A stretch of DNA of 22,752 nt from Auxenochlorella pyrenoidosa (GCA_001430745.1 KQ481983.1:1015184-1037935); one strand, 5' to 3'; counted from the stretch's first letter, positions 11,301-21,487 are shown. Numbers and translations: made by a program. The notes: generated by a model from the letters alone, not told the origin.

Positions 11301-12754
11301 GGCACCTGGGGCGGCGGCACCGTGCCGCGCTGGGACTTTGCGGCACCCGCGGCGGCGCCGCCGGCAGCTGGGACGGGCACCGTCGTGGCNNNNNNNNNNN
11401 NNNNNNNNNNNNNNNNNNNNNNNNNNNNNNNNNNNNNNNNNNNNNNNNNNNNNNNNNNNNNNNNNNNNNNNNNNNNNNNNNNNNNNNNNNNNNNNNNNNN
11501 NNNNNNNNNNNNNNNNNNNNNNNNNNNNNNNNNNNNNNNNNNNNNNNNNNNNNNNNNNNNNNNNNNNNNNNNNNNNNNNNNNNNNNNNNNNNNNNNNNNN
11601 NNNNNNNNNNNNNNNNNNNNNNNNNNNNNNNNNNNNNNNNNNNNNNNNNNNNNNNNNNNNNNNNNNNNNNNNNNNNNNNNNNNNNNNNNNNNNNNNNNNN
11701 NNNNNNNNNNNNNNNNNNNNNNNNNNNNNNNNNNNNNNNNNNNNNNNNNNNNNNNNNNNNNNNNNNNNNNNNNNNNNNNNNNNNNNNNNNNNNNNNNNNN
11801 NNNNNNNNNNNNNNNNNNNNNNNNNNNNNNNNNNNNNNNNNNNNNNNNNNNNNNNNNNNNNNNNNNNNNNNNNNNNNNNNNNNNNNNNNNNNNNNNNNNN
11901 NNNNNNNNNNNNNNNNNNNNNNNNNNNNNNNNNNNNNNNNNNNNNNNNNNNNNNNNNNNNNNNNNNNNNNNNNNNNNNNNNNNNNNNNNNNNNNNNNNNN
12001 NNNNNNNNNNNNNNNNNNNNNNNNNNNNNNNNNNNNNNNNNNNNNNNNNNNNNNNCTCGGCGGCACGGTGCGCGGGCCGGGCGGCGCAGCGGCAGCAGAC
12101 GCGGCGGCAGCAGCAGCGGGGCCAGAGTTCCCAGGGGGAGGGACGGTGGCCCGCAGGTACACAGACACCGTTGTTGGCCCGCCAGCAGCGGCAGCAGCGG
12201 GAGCCGACTTTAGCGGCACGGTGCAGGTGCAGCCGGGCGGTGGCGGCAGCGGCAAGCTCGCGGCAGCGCCCCCCGCGCGCCTGGTCATCCCAAATGACCC
12301 CACCCAGCCCGACCGCCCCTCTGGTGCCGTGCACTTGACGCGCACCGGCAGCACCACCGGCGGGGATGGCGGGGCCAGCAAGCAGCTGCTGACTGCCGGG
12401 CTGCAGGCGGTGGCGGGCAGCGCAGGCGCGCCGCCCGCGGCCGCGGCCGCCGCCGACACCGCGGCAGCAGCGCTGAGCCAGCTGGAAGCAGCGCGGCCCG
12501 GCGCTGTGCGCGACGCGCTCACAGAGCTCCTCACCCAGCTCAGCCTGACAGGCAGCCCCTCCCTGGCCGGCCTCAAGGGCACGGCAGAGGCGCTGTTTGG
12601 GGCCAGCGAAGACGGCGGCAGCGCCAGCGGCGGCGGCGGGCATCTAGGCGATGCGCCCGACCTGGGCCCCTTGGGCCGCTTCCTGATGTCCCGCTGGCGC
12701 GAGGCTGTGGCCCGGGAGCGGGTGCAGCTGAGCCAGCAGTGGCAGACCAGCTGA
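8330..12754 (+). CDS. Ste20-family Ser/Thr kinase, MST/Hippo-like (contains assembly gap)
   Basis: Protein kinase of the germinal-centre (MST/YSK) group, expected in Hippo/MOB-type signalling controlling growth or cell division. Exons: 8330-8421, 8572-8628, 8776-8863, 9044-9109, 9302-9364, 9520-9576, 9758-9828, 10077-10128, 10290-10412, 10698-10838, 11136 onward, broken by Ns at 11390-12055 and resuming to the stop at 12754. The catalytic domain spans residues about 14-285: glycine loop GKGSFGTV (21-28), Lys43 in VAIKLID, HRDVK (137-141), DFG (157-159), activation loop RRTFVGSPLWMAPEVIE (172-186) and ADIWSLGITAMEL. All catalytic residues are present. The tail is Ala/Gly-rich with repeated GTV/DTV motifs on both sides of the gap, and ends in a charged SRWREAVARERVQL segment; I see no clear SARAH domain. 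Reading frames either side of the gap disagree, so the gap length is wrong or an intron lies in it. GCK-II versus GCK-III is undecided. Confidence 0.92.
8864..9043 (+). other. Inferred GC-AG intron (kinase intron 3)
   Basis: Exon 3 ends TQYFGSQ at 8863 and is followed by GCAGGC. Exon 4 starts AVPGTSQLMIVMEL after TTGCAG at 9044. Phase 0 is kept, and the join gives the normal spacing between beta4 and beta5 of Ste20 kinases. No GT near 8864 gives a phase-compatible join. Confidence 0.65.
9617..9742. repeat. Two-copy tandem repeat, period 63, in kinase intron 6
   Basis: Both copies carry tgcctttcgg (9630 and 9693) followed by a near-identical block containing gagccgctcatgctgcg. A related block, ccgctcacgctgtgcggtcc, occurs near the end of intron 5 (about 9479-9498). 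Confidence 0.8.
11390..12055. other. Assembly gap (666 Ns)
   Basis: An unresolved run of N inside the Ala/Gly/Thr-rich tail of the kinase. The flanks are extremely GC-rich and low in complexity. The frame before it (codons from 11136) and after it (codons from 12056) differ by two bases across the stated length. Confidence 0.99.
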
Positions 12755-12868
12755 GGCGGCAGGGCAGGCGGGCGCTTTCGACCAGCAGTGCGTTTCCCTA
12801 ATGCTCTCCCGCCATGCTCTCATGTAGACAAGCACAAGAGTCTGGCAGCTTAGTTACGGCACCGCACT

Positions 12869-12875
12869 TGTAAAA
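12869..12875 (+). terminator. Green-algal polyadenylation signal TGTAAAA
   Basis: TGTAA is the usual polyadenylation signal of chlorophytes. This copy lies about 115 bases after the kinase stop codon in a less GC-rich 3' flank, so it probably sets the kinase transcript end. I found no TGTAA on the minus strand for the convergent hydrolase gene in 12755-12986. Confidence 0.6.
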
Positions 12876-12986
12876 TGAGTGATAGAACAGAGTGGTAAAA
12901 CAGAAAGTGTGCACTGACCAGAGGGGGAATCCAGGCTGGCATGGAAGGCTCGGGGGCGTAGCAGGCTGGGGCTGGGAAGGGATGAG

Positions 12987-14777
12987 TCAGGCCAGGGCCA
13001 GCGCTCCCGCCAGCACGGGCGCCACCGCAGCCGCCAGCTCGGCGGCGTGCGTCCAGGGCAAGAAGTGCGAAGCCCCAGGCAGCTCCCAGTACTGAACAGC
13101 CTCGGTGGTGGGGGCCCCGCTGCCGGCGGCCCGCTTGGCGGCCATGCCCGCCTCGAACCGCGCTTTCTGCAGAGGGCGGGCCAGAGTGGAACATAAATAC
13201 ATGTCATGCCATGCGGCAGGAGGACAGTACGCGACTGGACCGCCCCGGCTTTGAACCAAGCCTGGCCTTGGTGGGCCTTCAGGGCAGCGCCCAGGCTGCC
13301 GTGCTGTGCCGCCGCTGCCGCAGCCTCACCTCCTCTGGGCACCCCTCCAGAATGTCGCTCTCCCCCCCGTTGATCAAGTGCAGCTGCACGCCCGGCGGCG
13401 GCGCGCCGACCAGGCTGCTGAGGTCTGCAGGGAGGGCACCGCGCAAGGGCAGGCCGCCAGCTGTTGAGAGGGGTGCACCCGGGCTTGGGGGGGGGGGGGG
13501 GAACCCGGCTTGCAAGCGTGCCGAGCTGGGCGGCCAGGCTGCGGGCATGGCTGCAGCATGGCAGGTTCACCGGTGACGAGGTACGACTCCAGCAGGGCGC
13601 GCGTCATGGCGGGGTCAAAGGTTGTGCGGTACCGCCCATCCCCCAGCTGCTCGCACCGGCTGGCTATGTACATCTGGGCGGCTGCAAGAGGGGGAAAGGA
13701 GAGCTGGTCACAAAGCAGGCGCACACAGAGGGAGGCAGCTGCACATCTGGCCCATGTCAAGGCAGGGCAATGCAGAACAGGGTGGCGAGGGGGAGGGGCT
13801 TCACGTCTGCGCCCCCTGCTGCGATCAACAAGTCGAGCTCCCCGTTCTGGGTGGTGCAGGGACAGTCAGTGCCCTGCTGCCAGCACTCTGTGCTTCATGT
13901 GTCATGGACGCAAAAACGGCACCCTGGCTCACGTTCCGGCAGCCCCACATCCGCTACGGCCTGCTTCACAGGGTCTAGGCTGTCCAGCGGCTGCTGCAGA
14001 GCCGCCAGGCCGCCCAGCATGCCCAACAGCAGGGCAAAGGAGGAGGTCGGGGTCTCGCCCGCTGCCGCGTCGATCACCCACACCTGCGCGCGGGGCGGCA
14101 AGGGATCCGCAGAAGGAGTGTGAACGTGACGGAGGACCGTGCAGCAGAGGTCAGGCGGGACAGCTGGTGCCTGGCAGTACAGCACTGCAGGCGCGGGCCG
14201 GCGCACCTGCTTGGGCAGCGGCGCCGCCTCCTCTGCCAGCCTGGCAAGCATGCTGAGCGCCACCTTGCCCCCCAGGGAGTGCCCCAGGATGGCGAGGGGA
14301 GCCCGCACACCAAGCTCGTGCCTGCAGCAGGTGAGTGAGTGGCATGCTTGGTGAGAGCTGCGTCGCCTGCACAGCTGGCACGCTGTCCAGCAATACGGAC
14401 TGGAGACTGGAGACGAGTTGCTGACACCAGCAGCCTGCAGCCCCCTTGCTGCTGGGGCTCCCCGTGTGCAGCCACCTCGACACCCACCTCAGCAGCGCCA
14501 GCGCATCCGTGGTGCAGGCATCCACAGTGTGTGGGGGCAAGAAGGGCAGGTCGCGGCTGCCGCCGTGCCCCCGCTGGTTGATCAGGACCGCCTCTACTGG
14601 GCGCCCCGCTGCCACGGCTGCCGCGTCGATGAGCTGCTGCGCGAACGGCGCCAGCTGCCCCGAGCTGCCTGTCACGCCATGCAGCACAGCGATGACTGCA
14701 GGATCTTGGGCTGCGGCGGCGCCGTCCAGGGGCGCGCTGCGCAGCCGCTCGCAGGCGAGCAGGGGGGCGGACCCCAT
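12987..14777 (-). CDS. Alpha/beta hydrolase, ABHD11/plant esterase-like
   Basis: Serine hydrolase of the alpha/beta fold, probably acting on esters or acyl lipids; the substrate cannot be told. Exons: 14777-14488, 14321-14207, 14083-13933, 13681-13571, 13424-13330, 13166-12987, phase-consistent, giving 313 residues. Features in order: oxyanion motif VLHGVTGSSG (31-40), INQRGHGGS, nucleophile elbow GHSLGGK with Ser112, VWVIDAAAGETP, a cap region with DGRYRTTFDPAMTRALLESY, an acidic candidate in NGGESD (E244/D246), and catalytic His288 in PGASHFLPW. The VWVID and GHSLGGK pattern fits plant and algal relatives of ABHD11/YbfF. There is no convincing transit peptide, so location is open. A TATA-like CTTATAAG lies about 190 bases upstream. 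It ends 232 bases from the convergent kinase stop. Confidence 0.87.
13487..13501. repeat. Poly-G tract (15 G) in hydrolase intron 4
   Basis: Fifteen consecutive G; poly-C on the transcribed strand, between the exons 13681-13571 and 13424-13330. The length is likely variable or mis-sequenced, but it lies outside coding sequence. Confidence 0.9.
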
Positions 14778-15162
14778 TGCAGGCGGGCGGCGGCAGCGGG
14801 TGTTGATGTGGCGGCAGAGCCAGGAGGCAGCCGCTGGCTCGATTTGTTTTCGGCGACGATGCGCTAGGGGGGCGTCGTGATCGCAAACAAAAGTTGCTGC
14901 TCACGGCACTGTCGATACGAATCGAAAGAACAGCGCGACCGAGGGGACGGTGCTCTTTGCTGACGCTCTTATAAGAAGGCTAGACAGAAAACTGCAGTGC
15001 GCGCTTAGGGGAATCCCTTGTGAGATCCTGCGTCTGCCGTGCTGCGCCGCCTGCCAAGCAGCAAAATCCTTTTCTGCCCTGCTGATTGATTTACGAAGAC
15101 AAAGCTAACAGAACACACTAATGTACATCAAAGTACTACACCCTTGCATGCCAGGTTCTGCT
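14778..15162. other. Intergenic region between MYND gene 3' end and hydrolase 5' end
   Basis: 385 bases separating two head-to-tail minus-strand genes. It should contain the 3' UTR of the MYND gene and the promoter and leader of the hydrolase. It is visibly less GC-rich than the flanking exons. No ORF or RNA gene is recognisable. Confidence 0.6.
14968..14975 (-). promoter_or_regulatory. TATA-like palindrome CTTATAAG
   Basis: An 8-base AT-rich palindrome in a GC-rich genome, about 190 bases upstream of the hydrolase start. It could be its TATA box if the leader is about 160 bases. This is a sequence match only. Confidence 0.3.
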
Positions 15163-18100
15163 TTATTGGCCCATAGCCGCCTCGCGCGCAGCTGCCAGCA
15201 GCTTGCAGGCACGCCTGTGCCCCGCCCGCCAGTCGGCCGCGCTGCAGGCATGCGAGCAGTAGCGTGCTGTGTTGCACCCGCTGCACCGCCTGCCGCGCTT
15301 GCCGGTCGCCTCCAGGTTCGGGCAGGCCAGGTGGGCGCAAGACTGGCGGGCGGCAGCCGCCTGCGCGAGCTCCAGCCGCGCAGCCTGCTGGCGCTCTTGC
15401 GATGCATCCTCTGCCTGCCAGTATGCCTCCAGCGCAACTGCCAGCTCGAAGGCAGGCAGCAGGGCGTGGCGCAGGGGGGCCAGCTTGGCAATGGACAGGC
15501 GGTCGGTATCCTTCAAGCTGCCCATAGCAGCCTCCAGCTGCTGGGAGGCAGCCACTATCGGCTGGAGCTGTGCGCCGGCGACACTGCTGCCTGCACCAGC
15601 CTCCTGGGCAGCGGCAGCCGCCTGCTGGATAGCAAGCATGGCGTTGCAGGCCAGCTGTGCCAGCGTGGAGCTGTCCGCGAGGGTACCCCCGCGAGCGCCC
15701 TCCACAAAGGCAGCCAGCCTGCCGCTGACCAGGAGCCGGGCTGCCATGCGGGGTGCATCCCTCATGCGGTGCACCAGCCCAACGGCTTGCGAGCTGAAGC
15801 ACGTTGGGTGGTCCTGCAGGCAAGAGATGGCATCACCTCTCAGGTGCGATGCAAACCAGCCGGCCCCCTGAACGGTTAAAAAACCTGCTGCCAAATCCTA
15901 CGTGCAGGCATGGATTGTGGCACTGCTCGACGCAGTTCTTATGCACCTCACCTCTGCCAGCCTGCCAAGCATTCCAGCGCTGAGCTCCAGCAGAGCGGGA
16001 TCGCCGGCAACGGCAGACGGCCCTGTCGCCTCTGCTGCGGCAAGCAACGATGCGCAGTTGAGGGCTTCATACGGCGGCAGGCGCTCAAAAGAGCCACCTG
16101 CCAGGACTGCCTGCACCGCAACGCAGTAAGCGGCTCTCGCGCTCCGGGCGGCGACGAGACTGGCAGGGTCTTGGGCGCACGAGGGAGGTGCGAGACCCGC
16201 GATGTGAGCGCTGACAAGCAGCTCCAGTAGGATCCCGGCGGGCAGCAGCTGGTGCACCGCTCGTGGCTGTGTGGCGGCCCAATGCGCCACGCGGCAAGCC
16301 GCTTCGAACAACTCTTGGCCTGGCGCAGCGCACAGGGCCGGCATGCCCAGCGGCACACAGAATCCCATGGCCCCAGACAGACGCCGATGCTGTATATGCA
16401 TGACTGCAGCTGCAGCGCCGCTGCCAAAGCCCAGCACGCTGCGCGCAAGCGCCTGCACTGGCGCAGCCTGCACGGGCTGCTGCTGCCCTGCAGCAGCCAG
16501 CTGGGCCAGCTGAGGCAGGGTGCGCAGCACCTCGCATGCAGCGGCGTCGAAATGTGAGCCGGAGTGCGCACCACTTGGTGCTGCTGCCGCCTGCCCAATC
16601 GCTGCAGCCAAATCTGGCTCCAGTGTCAAGCATCGTGCCAGGCTGCCCAGCACTGCATTCCAGCCTTGGCAGAGGTCCTGCACTGCCTGGTCGCAGCCAG
16701 CCTCTGCCCTGCAGTACTGCCTTGCAGCCACCTCCAGCGCGCTGCCCAGCTGATGCAGCAGCGGGGCTGCCAGCAGCGCGCTGGCGGCCTGCTGCCTGCA
16801 CCGACGCTGCACCGCGCACTCTGCCACGGCCCCTAGCAGGGCAGCGGAATTGGCGTGCGACTGCAGGACAGCAGCGGGCTCCTGGTCCGGAGGCCTGCCC
16901 GCTGACACCACAGCAGCCGCGCCCTTCAGCAGGCGCAGCACGGCAGCATCGTCGGCAGCTGCCAGGTGCTGGAGCAGCGCCGGGTGCAGGTTGGAGGACA
17001 GAATACCTGCCAGGGTGGAGGGTGTGTTCCACCTGAAGCCCGGAGGCCGCCTGTCTGCTGCCAGGTGCTGCGCAACTGCCGCTTTGCTCAGTGCGGGCAG
17101 CAGCAGCGCTGCCAGGCTGGAGCAGAAGGCTTCGTCTGCCTGCAGCAGCTGGGCGTGCTGCCTGAGTGCCGGCTCGCGCCACAGCTGTGCCAGCAGGTCG
17201 TCAATGCCAGCTGGCAGGCCCAGCATGCTGTCCCCAGGGCCTGTAGGGCAACCAAAAGCAAGCGGGGCAGGGGTGCAGCAAGTGAGAGCCAGCGGTGCAT
17301 CTCTGGCATGCTCGACCTGCTGCACGGGGGGAGGCGGGTGCGGGAAGGGCAGCCATGCACGTTCAGCAGTGCTTGGCACGAGCACAGCTTGGGGTGAGCT
17401 TCGACTCACGCAGCGGGATGGACTGCAGGGCGCCCACTTGCGCCTGCAGCCACGGTATGAGCACACGTGGCGACACAGTCTGCTGTGCAAAGGCGCGCAG
17501 CACGCCCCGTCTGCTGGCCATTGTGAGGCCAGTGTGAAGGCTTCGGAACTGCCGCGAATGCATGCTGCCTTGGGCAAACCCAAACTGCTCGGCAGTTGCC
17601 CGGGGGCCTTTGGCCAGGAGGCGCTGAGTGGCTGGAGCGTGCGCCGCCAGCAGCCGCTCGCTGCCGAAGGCTGGGGTGATGATTCGGCAGATGTCCAGGA
17701 ATGCCTGGTCGTTTGCCTGCAGGCTGTCTGCAAGATGCAGGGCGCCTGTGGCGATACTGGCTGCAGCTGACTGCAGCCGGATGACAGTCAACTGTGGTTG
17801 GATCAGCGAGTCGGGCCCCTGCAGCATCTGCTGCATCGGTGCGTCCCATGCCACTATCGCACAGCCCATCTTGCGGAGCAGGCTGCATCCAGGGCACAAG
17901 GTTCAAGAAGTAGAGGTGAGCAGATGCAGGAAGCATAGGGGGGTAGGCGGCGCGACGAGCGCGCCGGGGCCGGCGTACCCGATCAGCTTGGCTCGCTGGG
18001 CTGCCTCGGGCGGCTCGCTGCCCTCGCAGCACGCCCTGGCGAGGCGGCACCACTCGTCCGAGTACTCCACATGGCCATCTTGCGGCAAGGCCTCGAAGCC

Positions 18101-18163
18101 GGCCGAGAGGCGCTGGTGCAAAGTGACAGTCGCCCTGGTCAGCTCTGCCCAGCTCCCAGACAT
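15163..18163 (-). CDS. MYND-type zinc-finger protein, 865 residues
   Basis: Exons 18163-17979, 17882-17410, 17240-15952 and 15813-15163 join in phase to 865 residues plus stop. The first 800 residues are Ala/Leu/Gln-rich and look mostly helical, without a domain I recognise. The C-terminus (808-852) is a MYND finger: C-x4-C, then CSGC, RYCSHAC and a final HRRAC, giving all eight zinc ligands (seven Cys, one His). MYND fingers bind two zincs and mediate protein contacts, often with proline-rich partners. Long Ala-rich proteins ending in such a finger are common in chlorophyte algae; their roles are mostly unknown. There is no SET domain, so it is not a SMYD methyltransferase. The start MSGSWAELT is the first in-frame Met of exon 1. 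Confidence 0.9.
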
Positions 18164-18578
18164 GGCAGGCAGCCCGTCAGGAATGCCGAGAGGGTTGAGG
18201 TCGGCCCAAGTGGGAGGTTCTGTACTCGTCGTGCATGAGATAGGATTTACAACAGCAAGGATCCATTTGCTCGCTTCATGTGCCTCGGTTACGAGCTAAA
18301 GCCTGTTCTGCAGGGCTGCATGCAGGAGCAAGACGGCAGTGGTGCCCAGTGGCCTTCCGCCCGCTGGCGGTGGCGTCACTGCCGTCTGCTGGGAGCTGAC
18401 AAACATTGCCTGGCACCCGAACATATGCATGCATTTAACGAGGACGATGAAGTAGATTTGCACATGCATATTTGTGTGCATTGGCTCCCTCCTCAGCTGC
18501 TTGTGCAGATGCCAGCTAGCTGCAGGGCTGCAGCCCCGGCGCCCCGGCCTACTGGCGCCTTGCCGCCTTTTGAAAGGC
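18164..18578. other. Upstream region of MYND gene with AT-rich inverted repeat
   Basis: About 415 bases upstream of the MYND start. The segment 18421-18480 is AT-rich and holds a perfect 9-base inverted repeat, ATATGCATG (18423-18431) and CATGCATAT (18463-18471), with a 31-base spacer. It may belong to a promoter. No coding sequence is recognised. Confidence 0.45.
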
Positions 18579-18810
18579 ATGGAAGCAGCAGCGAGCAGCT
18601 GGGGCATGCTAGCGAAGGCAGCATCCGATTGGCCGACAAGCCTGTTCAGCAAGCGAGGTGAGCGCAGTGCCGTTCAGCGTGCCCTGCACTGCTCAGCTGA
18701 CAGCGTCTCAAACCTGCTGGCACTTGGAGTTCCCAGCCCAGTCGGAGCCGCTTGGCGGCAGGCACCTGGTGGACAAACCAGCCCACTTATCCGGCATCTG
18801 GCGGGCTTGG
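18579..18810 (+). CDS. Possible 5' exons of an unrecognised gene
   Basis: An ATG at 18579 opens MEAAASSWGMLAKAASDW, ending at a GTGAGC donor (18658). A phase-compatible acceptor near 18740 (TTCCCAG) leads to EPLGGRHLVDKPAHLSGIW, followed by a GTACCT donor at 18811. The next exon could start after CTACAG near 18903 (RLYNSTYHGILLVGIER in one frame), but that frame does not follow in phase from the 18811 donor and I could not close the model. No family is recognised with confidence. It may be a real short gene or chance. Confidence 0.22.
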
Positions 18811-19640
18811 GTACCTCACGGGGCCTCCCACACTGCCCCGGCTCCCGTGCTGCCCTCCTGCACCAGCTGCTTACCGTGGTTGCCTGCCCGTGGCTCCCTA
18901 CAGGCTGTACAACAGCACCTATCACGGGATCCTGCTGGTCGGCATCGAAAGGCTCTGGCTGCCCGCGTTCATCTGTCATCCTGGCATGCACTGCCTGCTT
19001 CATTTGCTGCGACTCCTGCGTGTGCCCCTCAGCGCTCTACCAGGGCCCTGCCAGCGAGCACTTCAGCCCCCTGGTGCAAGCAAGGGTGCCGCCCATGCAT
19101 GGCGGGCACATCCTCGCCTGTCAGCTTCTGCAAAAGCCCTGCTGCAGGTGAAGTGGGTACATAGAGACACTCTGTTGCCAGTACCCTCTCAGGTTCGATG
19201 CAGAGCAGCAGAGGGCACTGACCCCATGCCTTGCACGCCGCGCATGGAGAGGCCAGCAGGACGGTGAACGCATGTGGCATGCAGCGGCGAGCCAGTTAAC
19301 ACAGCTTTGCAGGCACACAGCAGGAAAATCAAGATTTTGTTTCTGAAGTTCTAGTTGAGATGGACGCCGAGGGCCTTCGTGTAGGGTGCGCCTCAGTTGG
19401 GCACTGCCGAGCACAGCGAAATGCGGCACCACCCAGCCGCCACCGCAGCATACTGCCACAGCCACCTCGCGTTCGACTCAACAATCGCCACACGTCACAT
19501 TCCTTGCTTCATCGGCTAGCGCTGTCTCTCTGCAAGCCACCGCTTAGGCGCACTCCAGTCGCCCTACAGCACCGGCGCCACACACTGTGCAGGCCGCACC
19601 CTGAAAATCAAAGGCTGGTCGAGAGGGATACAGAAGCAGC
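18811..19640. other. Region without a supportable gene
   Basis: About 830 bases between the weak candidate above and the Rieske-fold gene. Several open frames exist on both strands, but none has a recognisable motif or a convincing chain of splice sites. The last 150 bases must hold the promoter and leader of the gene at 19641. Confidence 0.5.
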
Positions 19641-21487
19641 ATGAGCGCAACCATGGCGAGCGCAGCCTTCCTGCCGGCGCCAGCGGCGGCAGCAGCGACC
19701 CGCCGCCACCGGCGGCAGCTTGTGGTGGCTGCAGGGCAGGGCTTTGCCAGCAAGCCCGCCAAGGCAGCGACCAGCAGCAAGAAGGTGAACAGCTGCGCAG
19801 GCCTGACGGAAGGAATGCACCTTCGTGCTTGGGCTGCGCGCTTCTGCTGCCTGGGGCGGCTCTTTCTGCCTTGCGCCGCTGCATGCTTTGCTGCCTGCTG
19901 CAGCAGCCCAGGCTCATTGTTTGCGTGTACTCACCTCCCCTCCTGCAGCAGCCGAAGCTTGCGCGCTACCTTGACAAGGATGGCGGCGCGCCGGCGCAGC
20001 AGGGAGCCGCCGCCGCCGCGCCCGCCGACGGCTGGGTGAGTGCGGCCCACGCTGTCGGCGCGCTTGCTCTCTTGCATCCGCCTCGACCTGCAGCATGTTT
20101 AGACGGGCACCCCTGGCTGTGCCGCCATGCGCGCAGCCTCCCTCCCTGCGCTAGCGCGCCGCCAGCGCACGCCAGCAGAGCCGGCCGCGCCCTGCATGCC
20201 TGCTTGCGCGCAGGTGGAGATGCCCGGCGTCGACGCCGAGACGACCTTTGTCAGCAAGCCCATCAAGCCGCTGATCCTGGCCACCGGCCGCGCCGTCTGC
20301 CTGTTCAAGGTGGGTGCGCATGTGGGGGTGGGGAGGCCTTGGGGGCTACGCGGCAGGACCGCCAGCTGTCTGTGTGTCCGCAAGCAGCCCGCCATGCTGC
20401 GGGCCACTAACGGCAAGGCTGTGTCTGATCGTCACTGCATGCCTGCCTGCTCTGCCCCCCCCGCAGGTGAACGACCGCATCTACGCCAGCGACGCCAACT
20501 CCACTGCGTAAGTTTTTACTCAAGTATGTTGCACATCTTGAGAAAAGTTCAGATTTGCTAAACTATCTTTTAAACGACAATGCCCGAATTCTTTTTGTAA
20601 TGCAGGTACAAGTACCCGCTGGCAGACGCCTCCATCCTCAGCGTCAAGGGGGCGCCCGCAGGTGGGGCCGGCGCTGTGACTCACAGCGTGAGGGTGGTGC
20701 CCCAGAGCGTGCACGGCGGCTGGGCAGCCGGCAGGAAGACGTCCCTTCTGCCTCGCAGCTGCAGCGTCTGGCGGCATGGCTACAGCATGCGCTGATGGTT
20801 GCGTAACGCGGCCCGCCGCTCCCCTCGTGTGTGTGCAGTCGAGGTGCCGCTTGATGGCACCGTGTACGATCTGGCCACTGGCAAGGTGTGTCACTTGCTT
20901 GTTTGGGCTTAAAGTCTGTCCAACCGCAACAGAACTTGCGACGCAGACACTGCCTTGCTCAACGCCCTGCGCCCTGGGATAAGTCGCTTGCATGCCTGCC
21001 TAACCGCCCTGCCCGCCCACACACCCATCTGCCTGCCTGGCTCTTGTGCTGCTCTATCCAAAAAACCAGATGTTGCGGGCCAAAGTCGGCCTCAGGCTGA
21101 TCCCTCGAGCCAAGGCCCGGCCACCCACACCCACCCACCCACCCACCCGGGCAGGTCCTGTCCTGGTGCCCCAAGAACAACCTGACCCGCAAGATCCTGG
21201 GCGGTCTGAAGGTGGGCACGCCGCTGGCATGTGCTGCACGCCCGCCTGCCTTGGAGCACAAGCCTGTAACCTCCGGCCCGGGGCCCAGGCACCTCCAACA
21301 AACTGCCCAAGGCACGCATCGAGCGCGCCCATATGTGCACGTGTCACAAACATACATCGTGCCCCCTCCCAACCTCCCTCCTCGCCCCCATCTTATTGCC
21401 ACCCCCCAGGACAAGACCGAGCCCATTGACCTGCCAGTTTACCCGGTGGAGATCCGCGGCGGCAAGGTGTTTGTCAAGTTTGTGTGA
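19641..21487 (+). CDS. Chloroplast Rieske-fold protein lacking cluster ligands (PSB33/TEF5-like)
   Basis: Exons: 19641-19784, 19949-20035, 20214-20309, 20467-20507, 20606-20661, 20839-20885, 21155-21211, 21410-21487, joining in phase to 201 residues. The N-terminus (about 1-45: Ala-rich, RRHRR, then VVAAGQGF) looks like a chloroplast transit peptide. The body has the Rieske-fold order: GRAVCLFKVNDRIYASDAN, YPLADASI, GTVYDLATGKVLSWCPKNN, and a final YPVEIRGGKVFVKFV strand. The two 2Fe-2S loops (CxH and CxxH) are replaced by NSTAYKY and VEVPLDG, so no cluster is expected. Land-plant PSB33 and algal TEF5 are thylakoid proteins with a ligand-less Rieske domain linked to photosystem II and light-harvesting organisation. 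Unlike PSB33 as I know it, I see no C-terminal membrane helix, so this may be a soluble relative. Confidence 0.8.
21121..21148 (+). repeat. (CCCA)n microsatellite before a 3' splice site
   Basis: CCACCCACAC followed by CCCA units, ending a few bases before the CGGGCAG acceptor of exon 7 of the Rieske-fold gene (21155). It probably serves as, or replaces, the polypyrimidine tract. Confidence 0.85.

Noticed and set aside
9930..12338. Very long open frames on both strands that run through the N gap (for example 9930-12338 plus and 10580-12643 minus)
   Set aside because: They exist only because Ns carry no stops; they contradict the well-supported kinase exons and have no recognisable motifs.
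13801..13850. Possible extra exon in the hydrolase gene (NGELDLLIAAGGAD)
   Set aside because: The attractive frame is out of phase with the neighbouring exons, and exon 3 already joins exon 4 in phase with a family-like sequence. A 42-nt cassette remains possible but unsupported.
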